Shown here piece by piece: positions 7,435-17,836 of a stretch of 64,000 bases of DNA. The translations under genes and the position numbers were made by a program. The number at the start of each line of letters is the position of its first letter. The first letter of the stretch is position 1. The DNA comes from Sulfidibacter corallicola (GTDB lineage: Bacteria > Acidobacteriota > Holophagae > Acanthopleuribacterales > Acanthopleuribacteraceae): assembly GCF_017498545.1 (NCBI RefSeq), contig NZ_CP071793.1:3596001-3660000 (forward strand), written 5' to 3'. The notes under the pieces are model-generated. The model did not search any database. It was not told where the DNA came from and was given only the letters and a program-made list of their open reading frames with translations.

Positions 7435-9759
7435 ATGGTTCAGCCGCCCGGCGACCGAGAGCAGACGGCACCATCGCCCCATGCCGACGCTCGGCAAGCC
7501 TCCCAATTCGAAGCAATCCAGAGTCTCCATGACGCGGCCGGAAACGGCGACAGTGCGCGCCTCAAGACCCTGCTGACGGAGGGCGCCACGTTGGAAGCAC
7601 GGGATCACTCGGGCCGGACCCCCTTGATCACGGCTGCGGCGGCGGGCCAAAACGAGACCTTGATGCCGTTGATCGACGCCGGCGCCAACTTGAACGCCCG
7701 CGATCACAAGGGAGAGACGGCCTTGATTCTCGGGGCCAAGTCGGGCGATCAAACTTCCGTCAAGGCCCTGGCAAAGGCCGGCGCCGATTTGGATCAGAAA
7801 GACAAATGGGGCATGACGGCCCTGATGTGGTCGGCCCTCGAACGTCATTCCGAGGTGGCGGCGACCCTCATCGACCTGGGCGCGGACGCCACCCTCCGCA
7901 ACAACGACCAATCCTCGGCCCTGATCTTTTCCGCGCGAAATGGCTTGCTCGCGGCGGTCGAAACCCTGATCGAAAAAGGGGCCGATTTACAGATTCGCGA
8001 TAAATGGGGCATGAGCCCGCTGTTGTGGGCCGCCGGTGGCGGACACGGCTCGGTCGTTCGCCTGCTCTTGGAAAACGGCGTGGACCCCAACGAAACCAAC
8101 AGCCAGGGTTGGTCCGCGCTGCTCTGGTGCCTGAAGGAATACCGGCAGACCCCCGAATTCGAGGAAGCGGTGTTGTCCCTGTTGAACTACGGCGCATCGA
8201 CCGGACACAAACGCGACGACGAAACCGACTGCGCCATGCTGGCCGCAAAAGGCGGCTTCGACGCCCTGATCGACACCCTGTGGGAGTTCAAGGCCGATTT
8301 CCAGGGCCGCGATCACCACGGCATGACCCCGTTCATGTGGGCCTGCGCAGGCGGCCATACCGGAGTCGTCCGGCGCCTGATCGCACGGGGCATCGATGTT
8401 TTCGCCCGCAACAACCTGGAAATGACGCCCCTGATGCTGTGCGCCTTCGGCGGGCACACGGAAACCGCCCTGCCCCTGGTCGGTCACGGCATTTCCCTGG
8501 CCGCCCGCGATGTCAAGGGCCGCACCACCCTGATGTGGGCGGTTCGCGGTGGGCACCTACCCATGGTGGACCTGCTGCTGCGGATGGACGCCGGGCAACG
8601 GGAACGCGACAGCCTGGGTCGCTCGGCCCTGTTTCACGCGATCGGCGGCATCCACCAGGAAGAACCGCTCGAAGGGGAAATGCTGCATCTCTTGCCGGGA
8701 ACCTTGGACGACAGCCCCACGCGACGCCGGCAGGATATCATTCGCGCGCTGATCCTCGGCGGTGCCGACCTCAAGGAACGCAATCAGGAAGGCAAGACGC
8801 CGTTCCTGGCCGCGGTGGCGGCCGGTGACGAGGAAACGGTTGGCCTGCTCGCGGAAAAGGGTGTCGACGTGCGCACCACCGACGGCCAGGGCCGCAACGC
8901 ACTGATCCTCGCACTGCAGCACGGCCGGGTGGATCTGGTCGATTTCCTGCTCGAGCGCGGCCTCAAACTGGATTCGGAAGATTCGCGCGGGCAGTCCCTG
9001 ATCAACCTGGCGGTTCAGTCCGGTCAAGCCAACAGCGTCGAACTCCTGCTCGATCGCGGGATCAACCCCAACCGGCGCGACGACAACGGCTGGATTCCCA
9101 TCATGTGGGCCACCGCCCGCGTCAACCTGGAGCTCCTCAGCCAGTTGGTATCGCGCGGCGCCGACATCGACGGCTTCAACGAAGGCGGCAGCACCCCGCT
9201 CATGATCGCCTGTATGCGCGGCAATCTCCCCCTGGTCAACCACCTGTTGGAGATGGGCGCCAGAGTCAACAAACAGGACGAGCAGGGCAAGTCGGCACTG
9301 ATGTACGCCGCCTTCAACGGCAGCGGCCCGGTAGTGGAACGGTTGATCGAAGCGGGCGCGGACGTGAACCAGACCGAGAAAACCGGGTCTTCGGCCTTTC
9401 AGATCGCCACCAGCCAGGAACACCGCGAACTGCTGCACGTCCTGTCACGCGCCGGAGCCGACATCAACGCGGCCGACAACCGCGGCCGGACGGCCCTGAT
9501 CATCGCCGCATCCAAGGCCAAGATCATGATCATCTGCACCCTGCTCTGCCTGGGCGCGGACCCCAACAAGGTGACCCGTGCGGGTTGGACGGCGCTCATG
9601 TGGGCCGTCAGCAAATCGCACCCCGCGGCGGTCATCGCCCTGCTCGAAAACGGGGCCGATCCCCATTTCAGCAACGACATGGGCGAATCGATCCGGTCCC
9701 AGGTCTCGCAACCGATGATCGGCGAACTGCTGACGATCTACACCCGCGCCAAGAGCTGA
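7435..9759 (+). CDS. Large ankyrin-repeat protein
   Basis: A 774-residue protein made almost entirely of about 21 ankyrin repeats with the 33-residue spacing (pattern G-x-T-A/P-L-x-x-A-x-x-x-G-x-x-x-x-V-x-x-L-L-x-x-G-A-D). Two repeats carry insertions, around residues 230 and 410-430. At least seven repeats have Trp in the consensus TPLHLA position (LMW, LLW, FMW). No signal peptide, membrane segment or catalytic domain is visible, so it is a cytosolic binding scaffold; the partner is unknown. The start has AAGGAAG about seven bases upstream. It converges on uvrA with only 57 bases between the stop codons. Confidence 0.92.
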   Translation: MVQPPGDREQTAPSPHADARQASQFEAIQSLHDAAGNGDSARLKTLLTEGATLEARDHSGRTPLITAAAAGQNETLMPLIDAGANLNARDHKGETALILGAKSGDQTSVKALAKAGADLDQKDKWGMTALMWSALERHSEVAATLIDLGADATLRNNDQSSALIFSARNGLLAAVETLIEKGADLQIRDKWGMSPLLWAAGGGHGSVVRLLLENGVDPNETNSQGWSALLWCLKEYRQTPEFEEAVLSLLNYGASTGHKRDDETDCAMLAAKGGFDALIDTLWEFKADFQGRDHHGMTPFMWACAGGHTGVVRRLIARGIDVFARNNLEMTPLMLCAFGGHTETALPLVGHGISLAARDVKGRTTLMWAVRGGHLPMVDLLLRMDAGQRERDSLGRSALFHAIGGIHQEEPLEGEMLHLLPGTLDDSPTRRRQDIIRALILGGADLKERNQEGKTPFLAAVAAGDEETVGLLAEKGVDVRTTDGQGRNALILALQHGRVDLVDFLLERGLKLDSEDSRGQSLINLAVQSGQANSVELLLDRGINPNRRDDNGWIPIMWATARVNLELLSQLVSRGADIDGFNEGGSTPLMIACMRGNLPLVNHLLEMGARVNKQDEQGKSALMYAAFNGSGPVVERLIEAGADVNQTEKTGSSAFQIATSQEHRELLHVLSRAGADINAADNRGRTALIIAASKAKIMIICTLLCLGADPNKVTRAGWTALMWAVSKSHPAAVIALLENGADPHFSNDMGESIRSQVSQPMIGELLTIYTRAKS

Positions 9760-9816
9760 TCCGGCGAAAACCAACGCTCAAAACGCCCCCACGAAGTGCC
9801 GCACGGGCTCCGCGAT

Positions 9817-12648
9817 TCAGTTGGGGTACAGCAGCGGTCGCAGGAAGGTCCCCGTATGGGAGCGCTCATCTTTGGCGACTTCCTCCGGCGTGCCGCAGGC
9901 CACCAACTCACCGCCGTTGACACCGCCTTCCGGTCCCATGTCGATGATGTAGTCGGCCGAGCGAATCACGTCGAGGTTGTGTTCGATCACGATTACGGTG
10001 TTGTTGTGATCCGTCAGGCGATGAATCACGTGAAGCAGCTTTTTCACATCGGCGAAGTGAAGCCCGGTCGTGGGCTCGTCGAGAATGTAGAGCGTGTTGC
10101 CCGTATCGCGCTTGCTGAGCTCCTTGCTGAGCTTGACCCGCTGCGCTTCGCCACCGGAAAGGGTGGTGGCGGGCTGGCCCAAACGAATGTAGGACAGCCC
10201 CACGTCCATCAGGGTCTGCAACCGGTTGCGCAGTTGATTGATGTTCTCGAAAAAGTGATAGGCTTCCTCGACGGTCATGTTCAACACGTCGTTGACGGTC
10301 TTGCCGCGATAGCGAATTTCGAGCGTTTCGCGGTTGTAGCGCTTGCCCTTGCATTGCTCGCAGGTCACGTAGACGTCGGGCAGAAAGTGCATTTCGATCT
10401 TGATCACGCCGGCGCCCTCGCAGACCTCGCAGCGACCGCCCTTGACGTTGAAGCTGAAGCGGCCCGGTTTGTAACCGCGGGCACGGGACTCGGGCACCGC
10501 CGCGAACAGGTCGCGCAAGGGGCCGAACAGGCCGACGTAGGTGGCCGGATTGGAACGCGGCGTCCGCCCGATGGGCGACTGATCGATCTCGATGATCTTG
10601 TCGAAGTACTGGAGCCCGCGAATTTCGTCGTGCTTGCCCGGGCGCACGCTGGATTTGTAGATCTGGCGTTGTGCGGCCTTGCTGAATATTTCGTGGATGA
10701 GGGTCGATTTACCGGACCCGGAGACCCCGGTCACGCAGGTGAACACCTTGGTGGGTATCTTGATCGTGACGTTCTTGAGATTGTTGTGGCGGGCACCGAC
10801 GATGGTCACCATCTTGCGGCGATCGAACTTGCGTCGCTTCTCGGGAACGGGAATCGATTCGCGTCCGCTGAGAAACATGCCCGTCAGCGAGGTCGGATGC
10901 TTCTTGATGTCCTCGGGTGGTCCGGAAAACACCACTTCCCCACCGTGTTCGCCGGCACCGAGGCCGATGTCCACCAGGTAGTCGGCCTCGGCGATCGTTT
11001 CCTCGTCGTGCTCGACGACGAGCACCGTGTTGCCCAGATCACGCATGCTCTTGAGCGTGTCCAACAGACGGCGGTTATCGCGCTGGTGCAGGCCGATGGA
11101 GGGTTCGTCGAGCACGTAGAGGACACCCATCAACTTGGACCCGATCTGGGTGGCGAGCCGGATGCGCTGACTCTCGCCGCCCGAAAGGGTGCCGGCGGAA
11201 CGGTTAAGGGTCAGGTAGCCCAAACCCACGTCGTGCAGGAACTTGAGCCGTTCCACCACTTCCTTCAGGATCTTCTCGGCGATCAGGACCTCGTTGCCCT
11301 CCAGTTCCATCTCGGAGAAGGCCTGGAGCGCATCGGCGACGGAGAGTTTGGTGTAATGGGCGACGTTTTCGCCGCGGATCTTGACGGCCAGGGACATGGG
11401 CTTGAGGCGGTCGCCGTGACAGGCCGAACAGGGCGTCATCGCCATGAAGCCCTGGAAGGTTTCGCGTACTCGCGGTGAATTGGTATCGCGGTAGCGGCGC
11501 GCCATGTGGGGGATCACGCCTTCGAAGCGCACCTCGAACTCGTATTGATCCTCTTCGCCCTCGTAGACGAAATTCACGTTGGCGTCATCGCCGTAGAGCA
11601 GAATCTTCCGCATCTGCTCGGACAGGTCCTTGAACGGCGTGTTCAGCGAGAAGCAATAGTGCTTGGCGAGTTGCTTGACCATGGAGGCCAGCCAGGAATC
11701 GCGACCCGCGTCCAGCAGGGAGATCGCACCCTTGTTGATGCTCTTGGAGGGATCGGGGACCACCAACTCGGGGTCGAACTCGCGCTTTTCACCGAGTCCG
11801 TCGCAGCGGGCACAGGCGCCGTGAGGCGAGTTGAACGAGAAATCGCGCGGTTGCAGTTCCGGAAAAGAGAGATTGCAGTGCAGGCAGACGAGGTGTTCGC
11901 TCATGTAGATCGGCTCGCGATCCTCGTCCTTGGGAAAATCGATCTTGACGAGACCTTCACCCAGCTCGAGCGCGGTTTCGACGCTGTCGGCGAGGCGGTC
12001 GCGCTTTTCGGGGTCGATCTTGACGCGATCGACGACCACCTCGATGGTGTGGCGGAAATTCTTGTCCAGTTGGGGCGGCTCTTCCAACCGGATCAACTCA
12101 CCGTCGACCAGGGCCCGGGTATAGCCCTTGGTTTTCAAATCGACGAACAGCTTCTTGTATTCGCCCTTGCGGTCGCGAACGACCGGGGCCAGAAGCTGCA
12201 ACGCGGTTTTGGGCGGGTAGGCCAGCAACGCCTCGACGATCTGGGTAGCAGACTGGCTGACGATCGGGCGGTCGCATTCGGGACAATGGGGGTGACCGAT
12301 GCGTGCGAACAACAGACGCAGGTAGTCGTAGATCTCGGTCACGGTGGCCACCGTCGAACGCGGATTCCGGCTGGTGGTCTTCTGTTCAATGGAGATCGCG
12401 GGGCTCAATCCTTCGATGGACTCCACATCGGGTTTTTCCATTTGATCGAGGAATTGGCGCGCATAGGCCGAGAGCGACTCCACGTAACGCCGCTGGCCCT
12501 CGGCATAAATCGTGTCGAACGCAAGTGACGACTTGCCCGATCCGGAAACCCCCGTGATCACCACCAGGCGGTTGCGCGGAATGGATACGTCGACACTTTT
12601 GAGATTGTGCTCTTTGGCACCTTTCACATGGATGAACTGTTCGGACAC
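9817..12648 (-). CDS. uvrA: Excinuclease ABC subunit A
   Basis: A 943-residue UvrA, full length for the family. It is the damage-recognition ATPase of nucleotide excision repair. Walker A motifs are GVSGSGKSS near residue 34 and GVSGSGKST near 640; the two ABC signatures are [12 protein letters not shown] and [12 protein letters not shown]. The zinc modules are visible as CLHC/CARC in the first half and CEVC/CEQC in the second. The start is the GTG at 12648, with GAGGAGG about nine bases upstream. It is probably transcribed alone. Confidence 0.97.
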   Translation of the reverse strand: MSEQFIHVKGAKEHNLKSVDVSIPRNRLVVITGVSGSGKSSLAFDTIYAEGQRRYVESLSAYARQFLDQMEKPDVESIEGLSPAISIEQKTTSRNPRSTVATVTEIYDYLRLLFARIGHPHCPECDRPIVSQSATQIVEALLAYPPKTALQLLAPVVRDRKGEYKKLFVDLKTKGYTRALVDGELIRLEEPPQLDKNFRHTIEVVVDRVKIDPEKRDRLADSVETALELGEGLVKIDFPKDEDREPIYMSEHLVCLHCNLSFPELQPRDFSFNSPHGACARCDGLGEKREFDPELVVPDPSKSINKGAISLLDAGRDSWLASMVKQLAKHYCFSLNTPFKDLSEQMRKILLYGDDANVNFVYEGEEDQYEFEVRFEGVIPHMARRYRDTNSPRVRETFQGFMAMTPCSACHGDRLKPMSLAVKIRGENVAHYTKLSVADALQAFSEMELEGNEVLIAEKILKEVVERLKFLHDVGLGYLTLNRSAGTLSGGESQRIRLATQIGSKLMGVLYVLDEPSIGLHQRDNRRLLDTLKSMRDLGNTVLVVEHDEETIAEADYLVDIGLGAGEHGGEVVFSGPPEDIKKHPTSLTGMFLSGRESIPVPEKRRKFDRRKMVTIVGARHNNLKNVTIKIPTKVFTCVTGVSGSGKSTLIHEIFSKAAQRQIYKSSVRPGKHDEIRGLQYFDKIIEIDQSPIGRTPRSNPATYVGLFGPLRDLFAAVPESRARGYKPGRFSFNVKGGRCEVCEGAGVIKIEMHFLPDVYVTCEQCKGKRYNRETLEIRYRGKTVNDVLNMTVEEAYHFFENINQLRNRLQTLMDVGLSYIRLGQPATTLSGGEAQRVKLSKELSKRDTGNTLYILDEPTTGLHFADVKKLLHVIHRLTDHNNTVIVIEHNLDVIRSADYIIDMGPEGGVNGGELVACGTPEEVAKDERSHTGTFLRPLLYPN

Positions 12649-12745
12649 GATCGGGGCCTCCTCAGGGACATCTCACCAACCCAACTCGAGCGCACGGATC
12701 TTAGCCGGATGCGCCGGAAGGGGTCAAGTGAGAGAGGGCGGGTTT

Positions 12746-12778
12746 CCCCGATTCCGCCGTGCACCGGGGGAATCGGGG
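12746..12778 (-). repeat. Inverted repeat downstream of topA
   Basis: A perfect 10-bp stem (CCCCGATTCC with GGAATCGGGG) and a 13-base loop, 40 bases after the topA stop. It has no T run, so it may stabilise or process the 3' end rather than terminate by the intrinsic mechanism. Confidence 0.45.
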
Positions 12779-12819
12779 GTCATGAAGTGGGAAGCGCGAT
12801 GTCCTGGAAAATCAGCGCG

Positions 12820-15147
12820 TCAAACCGCGGCCGTCTCGACCGAATCGGTCGCTTCCACGTTCCGGGAAAATTTACATTCCTGGTTGGTGCAGTAGTGCAC
12901 CGTTTCCTTCTTGCGCACTTTCTCGTAAAGCGTGGGCGCGGCACAATTGGGACAGGCTTCGCCAGTGGGCTTGTCCCAGGAGACGAAATCGCACTTGGGA
13001 TACTGGGTACAGCCGTAGAAAACCTTGCCACGACGCGACTTGCGCACCTGAATGTCGCCCTCGCAGTTGTCTTTCGGACATTTGACACCCACCAGTTCCT
13101 TGTGGATGTACTTGCATTCCGGGTAATTGGAACAGGCGATGAACTCGCCGTAGCGGCCGTGGCGACGCACCAGGTCGTGCCCGCATTCGGGACACGGCTT
13201 GTTGAGCGCCTCGGGGGCCTCGTTCACCTTGCCGATCATGCCCTTCAACATCGGCATTTCGGTGGTGGTGGGATCCACATCCTTGATGCGCTTGGCGAAG
13301 GTACACTCGGGATAATTGGAACAGGACAGGAACTGCCCGTAACGGCCGGTCTTGATCACGACCTTGCTGCCGCAGCTCTCGCACTTGATGTCCGTTTCCA
13401 GACCGTCGCGCTTGATGTTGGGCATGTTGGACTCGGCGTCCTTGAGATTGGTCTCGAAGCCCTGGTAGAAATCGCCCAACAGGCCTTTCCAGGTGACGGC
13501 ACCGGCTTCCACATCGTCGAGCCGGTTTTCCATTCGCGCGGTGTACTTGGTATCCATGAGATCCGGGAACGAATCCTTGAGCAGGCTGGTCACCACCATG
13601 CCCAAGTCGGTGGGCAGGAAGCGGCTCTCGCGCTTTTCCACGTAATCGCGGTTCTGGATGGTGGCGATGATGGCCGCGTAGGTCGAGGGTCGGCCGATGC
13701 CGTTTTCCTCGAGTGCCTTGACCAGCGAGGCTTCGGTGTAGCGCGACGGCGGTTTGGTGTGGTTCTGGTTCTTTTCCAGTTCCAGGACCTTCAGGATCTC
13801 GCCTTCCTGGAGGTTGGGCAGATCGCTGCCGGTGCCCTCGCCGGATTTCTCGCTGCCGGACTCGATGTAGAGGGTGGTGAAACCGGGGAAGGTGGTCACC
13901 AGGCCCTTGACCTCGAAGGATCCGGGGCCGGCCTCGATCTCGATGACGGTCTCGTCCATTTCCTTGGCGGCCATCTGCGAGGCGACGAAACGCTTCCAGA
14001 TCAGGATGTAGAGCCGAAGCTCGTCCTTGTCCAGATACTTGCTGAGATACTGGGGCGTGAACTCCACGTGGGTCGGGCGAATCGCCTCGTGACCGTCCTG
14101 GATGTTCTTTTTCTGGGGAACGCGACGCGGCTGATTGGGCAGGTAACGGTCTTCGTATTCCTGGGTGATGAAGTCGCGAACCTGGTTGATGGCCTCTTCG
14201 CTGACGCGCATGGAGTCGGTACGCATGTAGGTGATCAAACCGATCGGCTCCCCGTCGATCTCGATCCCTTCGTAAAGCTTCTGGGCCAGCATCATGGTCT
14301 TCTTGACGGTGAAGCTGAGGGCCCGCGAGGCTTCCTGCTGCAATTTGGAAGTGGTGAACGGCGGCGGCGGATTCTGCTTCTTGGCCTTGCGCTTGATGGC
14401 CACGACCTTGAATTCGGATTGCCGCAGAATGCCCTCGATCTCGGCGGCCTGCTCGGCGTTCTCGATGGTCCGCTTGGCTTCCTTGTTGCCCTGACGCAAC
14501 GTCTCGCCGTCCCACTTGATCAGCTTCGCCTTGAAATTGGGCTTTTCGCTGCCTTCGAGCTGGGTGGCGAAGGTCCAGTACTCGATCGGCACGAAAGCCA
14601 GGATCTCGTACTCGCGGTCGACGATCATGCGCAGGGCGACCGATTGCACCCGGCCGGCCGAAATACCGCGCTTCACCTTCTTCCACAGGACCGGGCTGAT
14701 CATGTAGCCCACCAATCGGTCCAGGATGCGGCGCGCCTGCTGCGCATCCACCAGGTTCTGATTGACGATGCCGGGCGATTCGATGGCCGCCTGTACGGCC
14801 TTTTTGGTGATCTCGTTGAACATGACCCGGAAAACCGGCTTGTCCTTGGGAATGACCTCGTGCTGGAGGTGCCAACAAATGGCCTCTCCCTCGCGATCGG
14901 GGTCAGGGGCCAAGAACACGGAGTCCGCTTTTTTGGCTTCGCTTTTCAGCTCTGAAATGACCTTTCGCTTCGAAGGCATGGCCGCGTAGTCCGGCTCGAA
15001 TTCCGCCTCGATGTCGACGCCCAACTTGTTGGTGGGCAAATCGCGAATATGGCCCATCGAGGCCAGAACCTTGAAGTCCTTGCCAAGGTATTTGTTAATG
15101 GTCTTGGCTTTCGCGGGTGACTCCACGATGACCAGGGATTTTCCCAT
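12820..15147 (-). CDS. topA: DNA topoisomerase I
   Basis: A 775-residue type IA topoisomerase that relaxes negative supercoils. The Toprim domain is at the N-terminus (VIVESPAKAKTI; APDPDREGEAI near residues 80-90). The active-site Tyr is residue 307 in LITYMRTDS. The C-terminal 180 residues carry at least three Cys4 zinc-ribbon modules (for example CESC/CSNYPEC, CPEC/CSNYPEC) and a further CPNC/CTNQEC module. An AGGAGAG-type ribosome site precedes the ATG. The dprA stop codon is nine bases upstream, so the two genes form the common dprA-topA operon. Confidence 0.97.
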   Translation of the reverse strand: MGKSLVIVESPAKAKTINKYLGKDFKVLASMGHIRDLPTNKLGVDIEAEFEPDYAAMPSKRKVISELKSEAKKADSVFLAPDPDREGEAICWHLQHEVIPKDKPVFRVMFNEITKKAVQAAIESPGIVNQNLVDAQQARRILDRLVGYMISPVLWKKVKRGISAGRVQSVALRMIVDREYEILAFVPIEYWTFATQLEGSEKPNFKAKLIKWDGETLRQGNKEAKRTIENAEQAAEIEGILRQSEFKVVAIKRKAKKQNPPPPFTTSKLQQEASRALSFTVKKTMMLAQKLYEGIEIDGEPIGLITYMRTDSMRVSEEAINQVRDFITQEYEDRYLPNQPRRVPQKKNIQDGHEAIRPTHVEFTPQYLSKYLDKDELRLYILIWKRFVASQMAAKEMDETVIEIEAGPGSFEVKGLVTTFPGFTTLYIESGSEKSGEGTGSDLPNLQEGEILKVLELEKNQNHTKPPSRYTEASLVKALEENGIGRPSTYAAIIATIQNRDYVEKRESRFLPTDLGMVVTSLLKDSFPDLMDTKYTARMENRLDDVEAGAVTWKGLLGDFYQGFETNLKDAESNMPNIKRDGLETDIKCESCGSKVVIKTGRYGQFLSCSNYPECTFAKRIKDVDPTTTEMPMLKGMIGKVNEAPEALNKPCPECGHDLVRRHGRYGEFIACSNYPECKYIHKELVGVKCPKDNCEGDIQVRKSRRGKVFYGCTQYPKCDFVSWDKPTGEACPNCAAPTLYEKVRKKETVHYCTNQECKFSRNVEATDSVETAAV

Positions 15148-15156
15148 GCCTCTCTC

Positions 15157-16278
15157 CTAAACCGCTGTGTGCAACGGGTTGCGAAGGTAACATTGACCAG
15201 GTCGGCGCTCGACCATATTTCGACTCTCGAGTTCCAAAAGCTTCGCAACCACTCGTCCCGTCGCCGTGTCCAGCTCGGCTACTATAGTATCTAAAGGGAC
15301 GGGAGCAAAAGCGTCAAGCCTATCATAAATTTTTAGAGCGAGGGGATCTTTGAGTCCAGAAGAAGCCGACACCGCCTCGGAAACGCTTGCCTGGCGCAGC
15401 CAACCCATCCATTCCGCAAGGGTTTCCGGCGAGTCGACCAACTGGGCCTCGCCGCGCATGACCAGCCCGTTGGGGCCCGCGGAGGCGGGATGATGGTAGG
15501 GACCGGGCAGCGCGAAAAGTTCGCGGCCCTGGGCCAAACAGTGGCGTGCGGTGATCAGGGAACCGGATCGCTCGCGGGCCTGTACCACCAGGACCGCATG
15601 ACTCAAACCGCTGATGATGCGATTGCGGATCGGGAAATGGTGCGCGCGCGGGGTGGCGTCCGGAGGGAACTCGCTGAGCAGGCAGCCACCTTCGCTGGCG
15701 ATGCGATCGGCCAGGTCGCGATGGGCCGGCGGATAGACGGCATCAAGGCCGCTGCCCAGGACCGCGGCGGTCGTGCCGCCCACGGAGAGGGCACCCAGGT
15801 GCGCGCGGCCGTCGATGCCCAGCGCCAAACCCGAAACGAGCGTCACGCCGCGCCGGGCCAAATCGCCGGCAAAGTGAAAGGCGGCTTGATAACCGTAGTG
15901 ATTACAGGCTCGCGCACCCACGATCGCGGCACAGGGTCGATTCAGGCAAGCCAGGTCGCCGCGGTAGAAAAGCACCAACGGCGGGTCGTCGAGCGGCGCG
16001 AGCATGACGGGATAATCGGTGTCACCAAGACAGGTGACCGAAATGCCACGACGCGTCAGGTCCGCGTGTAGGCGGGCCGCATCTTCCTTGCGAACCCGAG
16101 GAATCCCCTCGGCCGCGAGCGCCAGCTCGGCCCACTCGCGCGGACCCAGGCCAAGCTTGTGCTGCCGCGCCTTCTGGTAGGCCCGCAGCAAGGGCAGAGG
16201 TCCCCGCCGAGCGCTTGCCGCGAAAACCAGCGCGTTTCGGAATTCCTCGATATTTTGGTAAAACATAACCACCAACAT
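15157..16278 (-). CDS. dprA: DNA-processing protein DprA (Smf)
   Basis: About 373 residues. DprA loads RecA on incoming single-stranded DNA during natural transformation. The Rossmann-like core is clear: IVGARACNHYGY, VSGLALGIDGRAH, FPIRNRIISGLS, ERSGSLITARHCLAQGRELFALPG. An N-terminal SAM-like region and a C-terminal winged-helix region (about the last 60 residues, KIYDRLDAFAPVPLDTIV) frame it. The start is not certain: ATG 16278 is preceded by GGGGGA, and an ATG four codons later is possible. It lies directly before topA on the same strand. Together with pilB it hints at natural competence, which is inference. Confidence 0.93.
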   Translation of the reverse strand: MLVVMFYQNIEEFRNALVFAASARRGPLPLLRAYQKARQHKLGLGPREWAELALAAEGIPRVRKEDAARLHADLTRRGISVTCLGDTDYPVMLAPLDDPPLVLFYRGDLACLNRPCAAIVGARACNHYGYQAAFHFAGDLARRGVTLVSGLALGIDGRAHLGALSVGGTTAAVLGSGLDAVYPPAHRDLADRIASEGGCLLSEFPPDATPRAHHFPIRNRIISGLSHAVLVVQARERSGSLITARHCLAQGRELFALPGPYHHPASAGPNGLVMRGEAQLVDSPETLAEWMGWLRQASVSEAVSASSGLKDPLALKIYDRLDAFAPVPLDTIVAELDTATGRVVAKLLELESRNMVERRPGQCYLRNPLHTAV

Positions 16279-16559
16279 AGAGACATCCCCCGCACCCGTC
16301 AAGGACAAGCCTTGTTTTCTTTTGGAGACGGTGGCGCGTCCTCGAGGCGACAAAAGCCCCGTGGCTCAAGGAAGTGCAAAAAGCCATGGGTGCAGAATAA
16401 GGCTGTCCCTTTAAAGATATTTAGACGAAGTAGTGGGAATCCGATCCGGTTTTGGCATAAAATTTCATGCAACCCTTGTTTCCATAGCGTTTTCCATCTC
16501 ATTTCCAAGGAAATGAACAGACATGCCTCCACGGCGCCCAATCCATCCAAGGAGACCAA

Positions 16560-17018
16560 ATGAAGGCAAAAGCGGTTTTCACCCTGGTACTCGGGGTCGT
16601 TCTCTTGGCGTGGGGCTGCGGCAGCTCCACCGCCAAGAAGAAGCCCAGACTCGACCGCGCCATTTTGGGTGAGGAACTGGAATTCGGACGAAAAGCGGCG
16701 GAATTCGACTTGTGGCAGGAAGCCATTTTCCGTTGGGAAAAAGTGAAGGCCGCCGACCCAGGCAACCACCAGGCCACCAACAACCTCGCCGTCGCCTATG
16801 AATCGGTGGGCGATTACCAGAGAGCTTTGGATCTATATAAAGAAGCTCTCGAACTGGACGAGGATTCGGCCGACATACGGAAGAATTACAAGCGGTTTCT
16901 CAGTTTCTATAAAAGACACCAGCAGCAACTGGCACGAGAACGGCGCATCAAGGCTCGCAAAGCCGCCGAATCGAGTGTCGAATCCCAGGAAGCGCCTGTC
17001 GACGAAGGAGGCCAGTAG
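16560..17018 (+). CDS. TPR lipoprotein
   Basis: A 152-residue protein with a lipoprotein signal ending at Cys20 (LLAWGC) and about two TPR motifs (residues 40-110). A charged tail rich in Arg, Lys, Ala and Glu follows. AAGGAGA precedes the ATG. Its stop overlaps the GTG of the next gene by one base (TAGTG), indicating translational coupling. It is the first gene of a probable three-gene envelope operon ending with the outer-membrane barrel protein. Confidence 0.8.
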   Translation: MKAKAVFTLVLGVVLLAWGCGSSTAKKKPRLDRAILGEELEFGRKAAEFDLWQEAIFRWEKVKAADPGNHQATNNLAVAYESVGDYQRALDLYKEALELDEDSADIRKNYKRFLSFYKRHQQQLARERRIKARKAAESSVESQEAPVDEGGQ

Positions 17019-17725
17019 TGCATCTTTCACGAGTCCCCGGTCTCGGTTCGAACGCGAACCGACTTTGTTCATTCCTGATCCCCCTGGCCCTGGTACTGAC
17101 GCTTTCGAACTGCGGCAGTTCGGGTCGCGCGGTGCGCATCGAACTCCCGTTACCGCCGAAGTTGGACCTGACCGACTTCAACTACGTGTACTTTCCGGGC
17201 TTCGTCGCCAACGTGAAGGGCGCCAGTTTCGATACCGAACAAACCGCCATCAACTTTTTCGTCCGCGAATTCCGGCGCAAGGAAGTCATGCCGGTACTGG
17301 ATGAGGACAAGGTGGACCTCAGCGGCAAGGACCCGCGCAACTTTTTCGCACGGCAACAACCGTTTTTCCGCCAATTCCATTTCAATCACGCGGAAGAGAC
17401 CCTGGCCGTTACGGGCATCATTTCCTTCAATATCCTGGACCGCAGCGGCTTCAAAGATGTCACCACCACCGATGCATTCGGGCGTCGGTTCAATCGCAGC
17501 CAGTTTGTCGAGGTCACCGGCTTCAACCTCGATCTGCAAATCTTCGTCTACGAGCTCAACGAAGGCAAACTCCTGTACCGAGGCGTTTTACGCGACTCGA
17601 CCGACCTCGAGGGGACCAATATCGACGAGCAGTTGGTCTTCAACGAATTGCTGCAACGCGTATCGGAACGAGTCCTCGGCCTGTTCACCAATACGGTGGT
17701 CAAAGCGGAGCGCAGCCTTTTGTAG
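17018..17725 (+). CDS. Predicted lipoprotein, function unknown
   Basis: A 235-residue protein with an N-terminal signal and a probable lipidation Cys32 (TLSNCGSSG; Asn at -1 is unusual for a lipobox). The rest looks like a periplasmic beta-rich domain: a strand pattern DFNYVYFPGF near the start and a central stretch resembling TolB/LpoB-like putative outer-membrane-associated proteins, but I cannot assign a family. Start is the GTG at 17018, overlapping the upstream stop codon, with GGAGG just before it. Its place between a TPR lipoprotein and a barrel protein suggests an envelope assembly role. Confidence 0.75.
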   Translation: MHLSRVPGLGSNANRLCSFLIPLALVLTLSNCGSSGRAVRIELPLPPKLDLTDFNYVYFPGFVANVKGASFDTEQTAINFFVREFRRKEVMPVLDEDKVDLSGKDPRNFFARQQPFFRQFHFNHAEETLAVTGIISFNILDRSGFKDVTTTDAFGRRFNRSQFVEVTGFNLDLQIFVYELNEGKLLYRGVLRDSTDLEGTNIDEQLVFNELLQRVSERVLGLFTNTVVKAERSLL

Positions 17726-17836
17726 CCGGATTCAACACACAACACAAGACCGGCGACGATTTGGGCACCGGTCACGCGGGATCCACGACTTGAAAGGAAA
17801 CAAGGGGTCCCAGGTCGCAACGAGGAGGTACAGGTC

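Noticed and set aside
9796..11478. Long plus-strand frames across uvrA, and similar ones across topA
   Set aside because: uvrA and topA are conserved in full on the minus strand; the plus frames have shadow composition.
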